This document shows, one piece after another, positions 33,975 to 44,600 of a DNA stretch of 64,000 bases (position 1 is its first letter; every line of letters begins with the position of its first letter). The notes below the pieces were generated by a model that had not been told where the DNA came from, did no database searches, and saw only the letters and a list, made by a program, of their open reading frames with translations. The stretch lies in assembly GCA_049514555.1 (NCBI GenBank), contig JBEKUY010000012.1, positions 1 through 64,000 of the forward strand. The letters run 5' to 3'. The DNA is from JBEKUY01 sp049514555 (lineage in GTDB: Bacteria; Acidobacteriota; Terriglobia; Acidiferrales; UBA7541). The position numbers and the translations under genes were made by a program.

Positions 33975-35732
33975 CTAAAACTGCAAGCTGACTCCACCTC
34001 GAATCGACCGCAGGGCGGGGACAAGAACGAAATTCCCATCGCGGTTGGCCATCTCCAAATATCCTTGTGCAAACAAGTTTTCGCATTCTGCTAGGGCCTC
34101 CCAACGGCCCGGGCCGAATTTCGGGAGAGGTTGGCGCACTTGAAGTGAGAAGTATGGGTCCAATTGGTACAGGGAGTCGCCAAAACCATCCAGCCGTGAG
34201 ACTGCCGGGCCGCCAATCCATTTGTATCCGGCCACCAGGCGCGTGCGCGTCCTGGGGACGCGCGCGGAAACACTCGCTCCTAGAGAATTGAAGTACCGTG
34301 TTTCGAGCCCATCCCGCAAGTCGCCATCGAGTGAACCGCTCGGTGTCAATGCGCCTGCATACGCATAGACCGCGGCCACCTCGAGGCCATCGCTCAGTTT
34401 CTCCCGCACCGCAGCGCGAGCGCCCCAGGAGTTCGAGGAACCGCCGTCATAGGCGAATCCGCCTGAGATGGCGTCCTGGAAAAAATCGGGGTGATTCGCG
34501 ATCCCTCGCCCAAAGACAGCCGAATGATGACTGTCGTCGTGCATGGCCGCGAACTGCAGCGTTGTTGTGCGCCTGCCGCCGATGCGCCGCTCCATCGAAA
34601 TTTCCTCGTGCCGGCCATCGGCGAGGAGCGGATGCCCGCCGCGCCAGAGCAAAACCGGGAATGCGTCAAGCTGGTCGAGCGCCGCCCGCAACGTTGCGCC
34701 CGCCTCGGGCCTCACCTCGCCGCCTTCACTCATCGGATCTGCCGTTTCCGCGGTGAAAATAAGCGCCGCGCTCCATCCGCCATCCAAGCGCACGTTCAGC
34801 ACGGCTCGCGGACGCACTGAAGTCGCCGCCGAATTGAGGCTGACGAGCACGTATTCGCCGCCGTACTGCAGCGAAACCCGATCTCCCAGACCAAGGGCGC
34901 CGCCCTGTTCGATGCGCAAGCCGCGGAACGTCGGCCCCGCGGATCCGAGCTTCGCTTGTCGCAGCACCAGCGAAGTATGCGGGCCGGCTTCAAATGATCC
35001 AGTCGGCAACCATACCGTCGCCAGTCCTGCCGCGGGCGCCCCTTCATAGCCCACTTGCCCCGCGATCAGCAGCCGGTCCATCCCCCACAACTCCTGATCG
35101 TAGGCGAAGGCCGTGCCGGCGTCTCCGGAGATGTTCGAAACCGAACCGGATCGCCGGGTGCCTGTTGTCAGCTCCAGGCGCGCATGCGGATTCGCGCTCG
35201 CACGCTCCTTCGGTCCGCGGTGGCTCTGGCCGCTCTCCGTCCATTGCAGCACCGGGCGCATCGCCGCGGCCGAGCGTAATACCCATTTCCAGTCTTCGCC
35301 ATCTGTCGAAGGAGTGGGCTGCTGGCGCAACCGGTCGAGCGAGGTGAACAACGATTCGAGTTCCACACGCACGAGCGTCGTCAGATTGGCGCTCACTTGC
35401 ACGTGCCGCTCAAAGCCCGGAAGGAAACCAGCCAAGGTGACCCGCACGGTGTAGAGACCGGGCAGCAAAGGACTGCTGGCGAACACGCCGCTCGTGTTGG
35501 TCAGCATCTCCACCGCATTCGAATTCACCGTATTCTCGGGGAGGAGTCGCACACTCGCGCCCATCTGCGGAATCCCCGTGAGATCCAGCACAACCCCGGT
35601 CAGCTTCCCCAGGGACGCCTTTGTCTGCGAGCGAGGCCGCGGAACTCCCCATGCGCCCGTCCAGAACAGCAAGATCGCCGCTCCCAGGACCAGTGAGCCT
35701 GAGAACACTCTCCGGAGCTGCCTTCTCTTCAC
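33975..35732 (-). CDS. Outer-membrane beta-barrel protein with carboxypeptidase-regulatory-like domain
   Basis: 585 residues. Start GTG 35732 with GGAGG and AGGAG just upstream. Signal peptide about 1-30; residues 40-125 are a CarboxypepD_reg-like beta-sandwich (KLTGVVLDLTGIPQMGASVR, LPGLYTVRVTLAGFLPGFER). The rest alternates aromatic and polar beta-strands and ends in Phe (RSIRGGVSLQF), as outer-membrane barrels do. A classic TonB plug and TonB box are not evident and the barrel is short for a TonB receptor, so it may be a smaller barrel of the Acidobacteriota type. Only 5 bases separate it from the GWxTD gene, so the two are probably co-expressed and act together at the outer membrane. Confidence 0.75.
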   Translation of the reverse strand: MKRRQLRRVFSGSLVLGAAILLFWTGAWGVPRPRSQTKASLGKLTGVVLDLTGIPQMGASVRLLPENTVNSNAVEMLTNTSGVFASSPLLPGLYTVRVTLAGFLPGFERHVQVSANLTTLVRVELESLFTSLDRLRQQPTPSTDGEDWKWVLRSAAAMRPVLQWTESGQSHRGPKERASANPHARLELTTGTRRSGSVSNISGDAGTAFAYDQELWGMDRLLIAGQVGYEGAPAAGLATVWLPTGSFEAGPHTSLVLRQAKLGSAGPTFRGLRIEQGGALGLGDRVSLQYGGEYVLVSLNSAATSVRPRAVLNVRLDGGWSAALIFTAETADPMSEGGEVRPEAGATLRAALDQLDAFPVLLWRGGHPLLADGRHEEISMERRIGGRRTTTLQFAAMHDDSHHSAVFGRGIANHPDFFQDAISGGFAYDGGSSNSWGARAAVREKLSDGLEVAAVYAYAGALTPSGSLDGDLRDGLETRYFNSLGASVSARVPRTRTRLVAGYKWIGGPAVSRLDGFGDSLYQLDPYFSLQVRQPLPKFGPGRWEALAECENLFAQGYLEMANRDGNFVLVPALRSIRGGVSLQF

Positions 35733-35737
35733 TGCTC

Positions 35738-37438
35738 CTACCTCCCGGTCGCCGAATTCACCGCCGCCTTTACCTCCGGCGCAGCCTTGACCGTGAATTC
35801 CGAACTCCGCGATATGGTCTGGTTTGTGACTTGGTCCGTGGCCTTGATCTCGATGCTGTACTTTCCCGGGCTCAGCGTGTCCAACGGGAGCAACCGCTCA
35901 ATCGTAATCTGGTCGCCCGTCTGCTTCAAGTCCGTCGTGGTCTCTTTGAGGTTGAACATTGAATCGTTCCCCCTCTTGACGACGTATTCGACCACGGCGT
36001 TCGACTTGTGCAGTTTCTCGTCGATCTTCAGGTTGTAAATCTGCAGGTAGATTCCCATCTTGTCGCTGGTCGTGAATTCTTGATTCAACCGCGGGCGCAC
36101 CTTCATCGCCCCCAGAACAAATTGCCCGCTTCCCCCGACCTGCGTTGCGGGCAACCGCTCGATCTGGTCCGCCAAGATGAGAGTGCTTGCCTGAATCGTA
36201 TCTTCGTCGAACTTAGGCACCGCGAGGCGCGTGTTCACCACTCCCACGTTCCCGCTCTGCACATCTTTCAGAACGAGATCCAGCCGGTATAGCCCCGGAC
36301 GCAGCGGAACGGTCTTCTGATAAATGGACGCTTGTTTCATCTCTCGCTGGAACAGCGAAGCCGGGAAGTCACGCTTCACTACGTCTTCCACGGTCTGCAC
36401 CACGCGTCCGGTCATGGTGCTCACCCGTGCAAAAACGTTAACCGAGCCGGAATACACGCCCTCTTTGTTCTGATAGGAAATCTCGCTGTTCGGAATTTGC
36501 ACCGTCACCGGAACGAGGATCGTATCGTTCGTCACTTTCAAGAAATCCGTCCGGTAGGTGAATTTCAGTTGGTCCCGCACGATCCGCGACGTCACCAACG
36601 CCTCCAAATCCTTGTATTTGACCGGCGGCGGCGCTTGAACCTTGTAGAACTGCTCGAGCTGCTCGAACTCCTTGGCCTGGTACGAATCGGCCCCGCCCGA
36701 GGGTGTGGGCAGCGTGTTGATACCGGCTCGGTTATAGCGATCCGCTTTACTCGCCATCCCCAACGCTTCGAGAGTCCCCAAACCGGCGTTCGGAACGTGC
36801 GCCAAAGCATCCTTCTCCCCGGGATCCATGGTCAGGTGATACTCGCCCGATTGAGTCGGATCCACGAATTCCAGCTCAACATTTTCGCCAATATCCTCCA
36901 TGTGTCTATAGCGCCACACTTCCCACGGATAGGTTTCTGTCGAGCCGCCACCTTGGTTTTCCGGACGATCCCAGTTTCCTCCCGTAGGATGCGACTCGAT
37001 TTCGTCCGGCTTGCCCCACATGATGTAGATTCTGCCCCGATCCGTTCTCCACCCTGGCGCCCCCGAAGCAAAGTGCTCGTTGGCGTAGGCAATCCGCCGG
37101 TAGTGTTCTTCCTTGAACGAATTCGTCTGTTCATCCGGATTCGGGTTACGCCGCAGCCAGAATTGCTCGATAAACTGTTCGCGCTCTTCGTTCGTAGAGA
37201 GCTGAAGAAACGCTTTCCGCTCGTCGGGCGTAATGATGTAAAGGACATCCTCACTAAGCCATGTCTTATATGCCTCGCCAAGCTCGGCGAATGCCTTCTT
37301 GGAACGCTTCTTCTGTTCCTTTTGGGAAAGTTGGGGCTGCGCAGGGGCTGTACTCCCCTCCTGCTGCGCAAATACCGGCGAATTGAGGACAATGGCTGAG
37401 AAAAGAAGAACGACACCAAGACGGGCCCATTCTCGCAT
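35738..37438 (-). CDS. GWxTD-domain secreted protein
   Basis: 566 residues. Signal peptide 1-24 (VVLLFSAIVLNSPVFAQ); AGAGGTG precedes ATG 37438. Residues about 50-200 form the GWxTD domain: IITPDERKAFLQLSTNEERE, FWLRRNPNPDEQTNSF, the naming motif GWRTDRGRIYIMWGKPDEIE, and PWEVWRYRHMEDIGENVELEF. The C-terminal half is beta-rich with Ig-like strands (about 290-560). The molecular role of GWxTD proteins is not known to me; they are frequent in Acidobacteriota and Bacteroidota-related phyla. Its pairing with an outer-membrane barrel gene suggests an envelope function. Confidence 0.92.
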   Translation of the reverse strand: MREWARLGVVLLFSAIVLNSPVFAQQEGSTAPAQPQLSQKEQKKRSKKAFAELGEAYKTWLSEDVLYIITPDERKAFLQLSTNEEREQFIEQFWLRRNPNPDEQTNSFKEEHYRRIAYANEHFASGAPGWRTDRGRIYIMWGKPDEIESHPTGGNWDRPENQGGGSTETYPWEVWRYRHMEDIGENVELEFVDPTQSGEYHLTMDPGEKDALAHVPNAGLGTLEALGMASKADRYNRAGINTLPTPSGGADSYQAKEFEQLEQFYKVQAPPPVKYKDLEALVTSRIVRDQLKFTYRTDFLKVTNDTILVPVTVQIPNSEISYQNKEGVYSGSVNVFARVSTMTGRVVQTVEDVVKRDFPASLFQREMKQASIYQKTVPLRPGLYRLDLVLKDVQSGNVGVVNTRLAVPKFDEDTIQASTLILADQIERLPATQVGGSGQFVLGAMKVRPRLNQEFTTSDKMGIYLQIYNLKIDEKLHKSNAVVEYVVKRGNDSMFNLKETTTDLKQTGDQITIERLLPLDTLSPGKYSIEIKATDQVTNQTISRSSEFTVKAAPEVKAAVNSATGR

Positions 37439-37662
37439 GGAGACACCTCTACGTCTGGAACGCCCGGATTCTATCCCCCGGGGGATGACGCGTCAACCGC
37501 TGAATGTCCTTACACACCTAAAACTTGCCCTTCTGGACAGTATTAGAAGTCGTTCTGGGCCAACGGGTTGCCCATTCATCTCCCCGGCGGTAACCATCTG
37601 GGATGCCTGCCCTGACGGACAGGAAAAATGGCGCGAGAGAATCGCGCCGGCGAGCCCACGGC

Positions 37663-37950
37663 CTACTGCACGCGGTGCGTCATGTTGTCGCAGCCGATCA
37701 GGGAATCGAAGATGGCCAACACATGGCGGCGGTATTCGATCATGCGCACGAACACGTCCCTGAGCCCCGGCTCGCGTTCTGCCTCGCGGTGCCACTTGGC
37801 CAACACGTTCGGCGGCACTTCGATGTCCCGCCGCAGTTCCTCAGCAGGATGCCCGCGCAGGAACAATCCGTAGAAGATCGCGGCTTCGCGCTTCGGAAAG
37901 TCGAAGTCGCGCTCGGCCTCGGGAACCACGACTTGTGCCGCTGTGGCCAT
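37663..37950 (-). CDS. Small conserved-looking protein, helix-turn-helix-like (95 aa)
   Basis: No signal peptide or membrane segment. AERDFDFPKREAAIFYGLFL followed by HPAEELRRDIEVPPNVLAKW reads as a homeodomain-like helix-turn-helix (helix, turn at EVPPN, recognition helix VLAKWHREAE). The end is a further helix (VFVRMIEYRRHVLAIFDSLI). It stands alone between convergent or divergent neighbours; no strong ribosome-binding site is visible before ATG 37950. A DNA-binding role is only a structural guess. Confidence 0.6.
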   Translation of the reverse strand: MATAAQVVVPEAERDFDFPKREAAIFYGLFLRGHPAEELRRDIEVPPNVLAKWHREAEREPGLRDVFVRMIEYRRHVLAIFDSLIGCDNMTHRVQ

Positions 37951-38094
37951 GGGTAAAAAGGCAGTTTACAGAAACGACTCACGGCGTCAAGTGGTACCCT
38001 CGTACCGCCGACTCCACCTGGATACTGGCAAGCCCGCGTTGTTTGATAGAATTGAAGCCCTGTGCAAACCACTCTCCGACAGAATGGTGAACTC

Positions 38095-40182
38095 ATGAAC
38101 TCGTCCCATCTTCGTCCGAACTTGTTTTTCGCTGCGGGTCTCGCATGCGCCTTAACGCTTCTGCTGGCATCTCTCTGTGCCGCCCAAGAGTCCGGCTCCT
38201 CGAAGGAGCCGAATCTCCCCAGCCAGATCCCGAGCCTCGACCTCACCGCGCTGGATCGCACTGCGGACCCGTGCGTTGATTTCTACCAATTCTCGTGTGG
38301 TGGCTGGATGAAGAACAACCCGATCCCTCCGGACCAGGCGACCTGGGGCCGCTTCAATGAATTGGCGGAACGCAACCGCGCCATTCTGCACGGCATCCTG
38401 GAGAAAGCCGCCGAGGCCACAAATCGCACGCCCAACGAACAGAAGACCGGCGACTACTACGCCTCGTGCATGGACGAGCAGGCCATCAATCGAAAGGGCG
38501 TGGCGGTATTGCAGCCCGAGTTTGAGCGCATCGCTTCTCTCGATAGCAAGGCTGCTCTTCCCGGACTGACCGCCCATCTCCATCAAGAAGGAATCAGCGC
38601 CTTCTTTGAGTTCGGTTCGGAACCTGATTTCAAAAACGCCAAGGAAGTCATCGCGGACGCGGACCAAGCCGGCCTTTCTCTCCCCGACCGCGACTACTAC
38701 CTGAAGGATGATCCTAGCTCGGTCGCGCTGCGCAAGGCCTACGTCGAGCATGTCGCCAACATGTTCAAGCTCCTCGGCGATGCCTCGGAGAAAGCCGCCG
38801 CTGAAGCCAATGCGGTCTTGGCCATCGAGACGGCTCTGGCCAAGGGATCGATGGATCGCGTCTCCCGCCGCGACCCCGCGAAGGTCTATCATAAAATGTC
38901 GGCCACGGAATGGCAGGCCCTCGCGCCTTCCTTCTCCCTGCCTCGTTATCTTGCCGACATGGGCGTGCCGCAGGTCGCCAGTCTGAATGTTGACGTCCCC
39001 GATTTCTTCAAGGTGCTCGACGCCGAACTTCAGGGCGCCAGCTTGAACGACCTCAAGACCTATCTGCGTTGGCACGTCGTGCATTCCCAGGCGCAGTTCC
39101 TGCCTGTCCCCTTCGTCAATGAGAACTTCAACTTCTTTGGCAAGACGCTCACCGGCGCGAAGGAATTGCGTCCGCGCTGGAAGCGCTGCGTCGCGGCCGT
39201 TGATGGCGATCTGGGCGAAGCCCTCGGTCAGGTTTACGTCGAGAAGTATTTCCCTCCGGAAGCCAAGGCCAGAACCCTGAAAATGGTCCAGGCGCTCGAA
39301 GCGGCCCTGCGCCAAGACATCACCGGCCTCCCCTGGATGACCGAGGCCACCAAGAAGCAAGCGCTCATCAAGCTGGACGCCATCCAGAACAAGATCGGCT
39401 ATCCCGATCGCTGGCGGGATTACAGTACGCTCGAAGTTGTTCGCGGCGACGCCCTCGGCAATTCTCTTCGCGCCAATGCATTCGAGGTCCGCCGCCAGCT
39501 CAACAAGATCGGCAAGCCGGTTGATAAACAGGAATGGGGAATGACTCCGCCCACCGTGAACGCCTACTACAACCCCCTTGAAAACAACATCAACTTCCCC
39601 GCCGGGATCCTCCAGCCGCCTTTCTATGATTTCAAGGCGGACGACGCGTTGAACTTCGGCGGCATCGGCGCCGTCATCGGCCACGAGATGACCCACGGCT
39701 TCGACGATCAGGGCCGCCAGTTCGGCGCCGATGGCAATATGAACGACTGGTGGACCGCCGAAGACGCCAAGGCCTTCGAGCAACGCGCCCAATGCCTCGT
39801 GGACGAGTACGGCGGTTTCACCGCCGTCGCGGACGTGAAGTTGAATGGCAAGCTCACGCTCGGCGAGAATACCGCCGACAACGGGGGTGTGCGTATCGCG
39901 TACATGGCTTTGCTGGCGACGCTCGCGAATGAAACCAACCCGCCGCAGAAGATTGATGGCTTCACGCCGGAACAGCGCTTCTTCCTCAGTGTTGGACAAG
40001 TCGACTGCACGAATCTGACGGACCAGGTCGCTCGCTTGCGCGCCATGACCGACCCGCATTCACCCGGCAAATACCGCGTCAACGGCGTCGTCCGCAACAT
40101 GCCCGAGTTCCAGAAGGCTTGGAGCTGCAAGGTCGGCCAGCCCATGACCCCCGAGCCGGCGAAGGCTTGTAGGGTGTGGTAG
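38095..40182 (+). CDS. Secreted M13 (neprilysin/PepO-like) zinc metallopeptidase
   Basis: 695 residues from ATG 38095 (an upstream in-frame ATG at 38062 precedes the signal peptide and is less likely). Signal peptide about 1-30 (LFFAAGLACALTLLLASLCA). The N-terminal M13 region begins ALDRTADPCVDFYQFSCGGW. The catalytic site is VIGHEMTHGFDDQGRQF, where HEMTH provides two zinc ligands and the catalytic Glu; the third ligand is in LGENTADNGG (E-N-x-A-D). The substrate-binding NAYYNPLENNINFPAGILQP motif and C-terminal PHSPGKYRVNGVVRNMPEF and CRVW ending are typical. It would cleave short peptides in the periplasm or outside. Length matches the family; all key residues are present. Confidence 0.96.
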   Translation: MNSSHLRPNLFFAAGLACALTLLLASLCAAQESGSSKEPNLPSQIPSLDLTALDRTADPCVDFYQFSCGGWMKNNPIPPDQATWGRFNELAERNRAILHGILEKAAEATNRTPNEQKTGDYYASCMDEQAINRKGVAVLQPEFERIASLDSKAALPGLTAHLHQEGISAFFEFGSEPDFKNAKEVIADADQAGLSLPDRDYYLKDDPSSVALRKAYVEHVANMFKLLGDASEKAAAEANAVLAIETALAKGSMDRVSRRDPAKVYHKMSATEWQALAPSFSLPRYLADMGVPQVASLNVDVPDFFKVLDAELQGASLNDLKTYLRWHVVHSQAQFLPVPFVNENFNFFGKTLTGAKELRPRWKRCVAAVDGDLGEALGQVYVEKYFPPEAKARTLKMVQALEAALRQDITGLPWMTEATKKQALIKLDAIQNKIGYPDRWRDYSTLEVVRGDALGNSLRANAFEVRRQLNKIGKPVDKQEWGMTPPTVNAYYNPLENNINFPAGILQPPFYDFKADDALNFGGIGAVIGHEMTHGFDDQGRQFGADGNMNDWWTAEDAKAFEQRAQCLVDEYGGFTAVADVKLNGKLTLGENTADNGGVRIAYMALLATLANETNPPQKIDGFTPEQRFFLSVGQVDCTNLTDQVARLRAMTDPHSPGKYRVNGVVRNMPEFQKAWSCKVGQPMTPEPAKACRVW

Positions 40183-41679
40183 TACTAGATTTTACGATCT
40201 TAAACAAATTGTTGGGTGCACTGGCAACTCTTAGACTTTGCCTTGGGTTTTCTCCGTCATCCCGCCTGTCCTGAGCGTAGTCGAAGGGAGCGAGCGTAGC
40301 GACGAGGGATCTCTCTTCGTTCGTCCGCTCGCCTTGGGTCATGTAGAGGCCGCCTTTAGGCGGGCATCTTGCCTCTCTCCGTCATCCGTCTGCCCTGTAG
40401 CCCAGGTCTTTAGACCTGGGGCTTCTAGGGACCAAGGATCTCTTTTCGTTCGTCCGCCCGCCTTCGCTTATGTAGAGGCCGCCTTTACGCAGGCCGCTTC
40501 GCCTCGCTCCGTCATCCGTCTGCCCTGTAGCCCAGGTCTTTAGACCTGAGCCTGTTCTCATTTTCGCCTGCCCGCTCGCCTCGGGTTATGTAGAGGCCGC
40601 CTTTAGGCGGGCATCTTGCCTCTCTCCGTCATCCGTCTGCCCTGTAGCCCAGGTCTTTAGACCTGGGGCTTCTAGGGACCAAGGATCTCTTTTCGTTCGT
40701 CCGCCCGCCTTCGCTTATGTAGAGGCCGCCTTTAGGCGGGCATCTTGCCTCTTTCCGTCATCCGTCTGCCCTGTAGCTCAGGTCTTTCGCGGTTTGTGCG
40801 TCCCGACTGCTTTCGTCGGGAAGACCTGAGGCTGTGCCCTCCTCGCATTCCGCCGCCCCTCTTCGTCTTTCTCCGTCATTTGTCTGCCCTGTAGCTCAGG
40901 TCTTTAGACCTGGAGCTTCTAGGGACTAAGGATCTCTTTTCGTTCGTCCGCCCGCCTTCGCTTATGTAGAGGCCGCCTTTAGGCGGGCATCTTGCCTGTC
41001 TCTGTCATCCCGCAGCCATGTAGCCGCGGTCTTCAGACCGCGGGCTTTGTTTCTGGCCGCTGCCTTCCGCGCTTGACGTTTACCCCAACTTTTGGACCTT
41101 TCAACGTAGTCCTGCCCCGTCTCAAAAGCCAAATCTGTTTTCTGGGGGTTTCTGCTGCCGATTGTTTTCCATTAGCCACCAGCCACTCGCTTGTCCCGAG
41201 CGCCGCCGAGGGGCCACTAGCCACTTTCTTCCAACGTTCTCTCCCCGCCTCTCTTCCCCCCAACCTTTCAACGTTCCAACCTTCTAACTTTCCGACGTTC
41301 TGTACTGCTCCCGGCATCGCCTGCCGCCAAAGCCCCCCGGACCTTCACGACACGCCGACGCAACGCCTTTCTTCTCTAGGGGGTCGGAGCTTCAGCTCCG
41401 ACATAAGAGCTCGCCAACCTAAGTTCCTCCACCTTGCCGCGCGCAGCGCCATCTTCTGCGTCGATGCGCTGACTCACCCGCACCGACCTCTTCTCGATCG
41501 CAGATCCCGACCCCGTCGGCACCGCAGATCCCGGCCCGGCCGGGAAACCAGAAGCCGCTCGGGCTAAGGGCGACTCCTAGCGGAGCCGCCCGCTGTCCGC
41601 TCTTCGCCTGTTAAGTACACATTCCACATTCAAGTTAGCGGCCGTAGAGCTCCACCGGCGGCCAGTTACATCCCGCTGA
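40183..41679. repeat. Non-coding island of repeated hairpins
   Basis: About 1.5 kb without a gene. A unit of roughly 118-129 bp starting TGTAGAGGCCGCCTTT recurs at 40342, 40471, 40589, 40718 and 40965. Each unit carries CCGCC-TTTA-GGCGG (altered in the second copy) and CCCAGGTC-TTTA-GACCTGGG (at 40401, 40531, 40648, 40895). At 40777-40830 the outer stem CTCAGGTCTT/AAGACCTGAG encloses an inner hairpin CCCGAC/GTCGGG. Related hairpins are CCGCGGTC-TTCA-GACCGCGG (41024-41043), GTCGGAGC-TTCA-GCTCCGAC (41383-41402) and a 10-bp one-mismatch stem at 41568-41591. At 40265-40287 and about 41196 are CCTGAGCGTAGTCGAAGG-like elements, and at 41265-41310 TTCAACGTT-like low-complexity DNA. Peptide-like ORFs here are repeat artefacts. 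Confidence 0.8.
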
Positions 41680-44600
41680 TCATGGAGGATAGATAAGAGA
41701 TCCGCCCTGACGTTTCATCCAGCGGTCGAAACATTCATCGAATTGGGCTCTTCCAATCGCATTGATGCCAAAGACATTAGAACTCAACTGACGTAGGCTA
41801 TTGAGAAGAACCATGGCTCCCGGTCTACGTGCAAAAATGTCGAGGAATGCCTGGGTGACTGAACATCTCGTCTCGGGAACCACCGGCTCCCTATAGAGCC
41901 TTATCGTAAACTCAAGATAAATTCTGAACAGGCGCTGCAGGTCTGCGGCCGGGTCGGAAAATATCTTCACGATCTGCGCCGCTGGACGTCTCGCAGGCGA
42001 CCATGAAGCCAATCTCATCGCGGCAAGTACAGAGGAGCTGTCGAACAGTGTTGTCGCAAATTCCATTCCGACGAGGTTCGCTGCCGCTTCACTATACTCC
42101 TCGGGCGTCAGCAATCCCGCATCCGTCAGAGCTCCCAAAACCAGCTGCGTCCAAGCTCGGCGAGATCCGAACTCCTGCGCTGAGAACTGAGCTTGGACCA
42201 GATCATCCGTCCAGAGGACATAGTTCGGATCAGAAGCCAGTATCATGCACTCGGCGCCATAAGGACCAAAGAACTTTTCGATTATCTCCCGTTTGTCCGG
42301 TTGAACTGCTGCCAACCCTGGTCCGCTCCGCAATTCTGTTGCTTGCTCAATAAAGCGAACAAACTCCTTGTCTTTCAGGTTCTGCTGCTCCTTCTGCTCG
42401 GTCGTTTCTTCATAGAACATATGTTTTCCGTCTTTGTACACCAGTGTGCCCCCCGGAGCAGAGGAGATTCGGGCCTTCAAAAGCATCTCCTCCAGGGTGA
42501 CCCAAGTGCGCTCCGAAATGATGAAATGGAACTTCGTTGACGACAGAATCTTCTCCAAACCGAGAAGGCGTAGAGTCGCCAGCGCAGTAATGTCAACTAT
42601 TACTGCTTTCGCTGTTTCAAGAGCCCGAAGTGCTTGCCCACGCTCTTCGGAGCTTCCAAGGCAGCACTTAATCTGTTGTCCCTCTTCGTAGGCGAGGCCC
42701 ATTAGCGCTAGATATGCATTCTGACCAAAGCTAGCCCCGAACCAATGTAGCGAGGCTGGGTGGTTGTTGTAGTCCTCGCGAGCCCTAGCTACCGCGGCCG
42801 CACGCCTCTCCGCTGATGCGAGGATGACTTCAATGCCTTTTCGCGGGTCTTCGCCTTCAGTTTGCTCTACTCGGATAGACTCGACAGAGCTGGCTGGTCC
42901 AAACCGTACCTGCATCTCTCCCATCGAGTCTTGATACCGCCTGACGTATTTCGGCAAAATCTGCATAATCCTGGCACTGCGGTCTTGCATGCTCCCTTTA
43001 GCAATTACGGCTGTGTCGCCCACTTTCTTCCCGATCAGTTCAACAGCAAGAGATGATCTCAACGAGATCTCCTCGAAGTCGCCGCTGGGCTTATCCGTGT
43101 CCTCCAGTACCACCCACGTGGTGTTCCCCTGCAGGACTTCCTGGTAGCACACCGCAGCGTCGGGCCCCACGACCTCGAGCACAGCTGGAATGTCTGGTGC
43201 AGATGAGCCTGGCATCATGCTGAGGATGAGCGCCTCGTGAGCCTCTATTTCGTTAAAGTGCGCGCGCAAGAACCGATAGGCATAGTCGACTGCCGCGTCG
43301 GGATGTCCTCCGTACTTCATCACCTGCACAGCTGGCACGGCGTACTCGATCGGAAGCTCATCCACTGAAGGAAGATCTTCCGGTTCGCCCTGCACCAGCT
43401 CCGCCCTATTAAGGCGCAGCCCGATCAACGAAAGCCGCAGCTTAGCCAACTTGTTGTCTCGGTTTTGTGCAATGAAGTCTTGCAGGCGTTGGATAGCACA
43501 ATCGATTTTGTACTTCTCCAGATAAGGAACCTCGAACTCAAGGAGACGCCAGGTGTTCACCCCCCTTGCATGCAGCCGATGGCAGGTTTCCATCACGAGG
43601 TCGTCTCTGTGTAGTCTTGCAACGCAGTCGAGCAAATGACCGGAATCAAAAGCGGGAGCTTCTCGGTCGAACAAATCCTGCCAAATAGGTAGGGCTTCGG
43701 CCGGCCTCCCTATGAGCATCAGCAGGCGCGCCAAATACTCTTTCATGTCCGCATTCGCGTTTGTTGCAAGCAGAGACTGAGCTTCTAAGGCATGCCGCTC
43801 GGCCTCTTGCACGTGGCCTTGGTAATGGGCGAGGTATCCTCGGACTGTATTCAGAACAACAGCATCGAGAAAGGCCGAGACTTTGCTGAGATATGTCTCA
43901 GCACCTTTCCAGTCTTTCTTCTTGGCGAAACACTGGATGGCCTGGCTGACGGTTGCAGGCCGAAGTTCAGAAGGGATGTCCGGAAGAGAGATCTGAAGAA
44001 GAACGTTGATCGCATCATCTAGATCACCTTCTCGCCCTCGATTTTGGAGTGCCCGTGCGTACCCGAACGCGATGTCGGGACGTGGACTGAGCCGGTACGC
44101 CTTTTTGAACATGCCTAAGCCATCCTCCGTTCGACCGCAGGCCAAGCGGACTTGAGCAATGGCAAGCATCACCCCCAAATCTTCTGAATTCAGTCTTTCT
44201 GCATTCTCCGCGTCCGAAACCGCATCATCTTTCTTGTTCAGGAGCAGTCGAATGTCCACACGGACGACAAGTGCAACTGTCTGTGTTTGCTCATCCTTTT
44301 CTTTGCGGGCCAAATCTACCGCCGTCGAGCAAGCCTCCTCAGCTTCCAGCAAGGTCGGTTCCTGCGAGACACTCTTGGCGCCGAACCCCAACTGAACATG
44401 AAGCGCCTTGCCGACACTGATCTGTGCCAGAACCAGTTGTGGTTGAGACCACTTCGGAGCAGACTTGCTGGCAGACGTCGCGTATTTGAATGCGTCGTCA
44501 AAAGCGAACTCGGCTAGTGCCTTGCGCGCCAACGCAATGCACACTTCCGGGTCACTCCGAAGAACGGAGTTAATTTCAGATTCCGCCGCATTGAAGGATT

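Noticed and set aside
38152..40059. 635-codon minus-strand ORF opposite the M13 peptidase
   Set aside because: The plus strand has a signal peptide, HEMTH and ENTADN motifs; the opposite frame has no family pattern.
40238..40543. Short ORFs in the hairpin island
   Set aside because: They are translations of the repeat units, with no ribosome-binding site.
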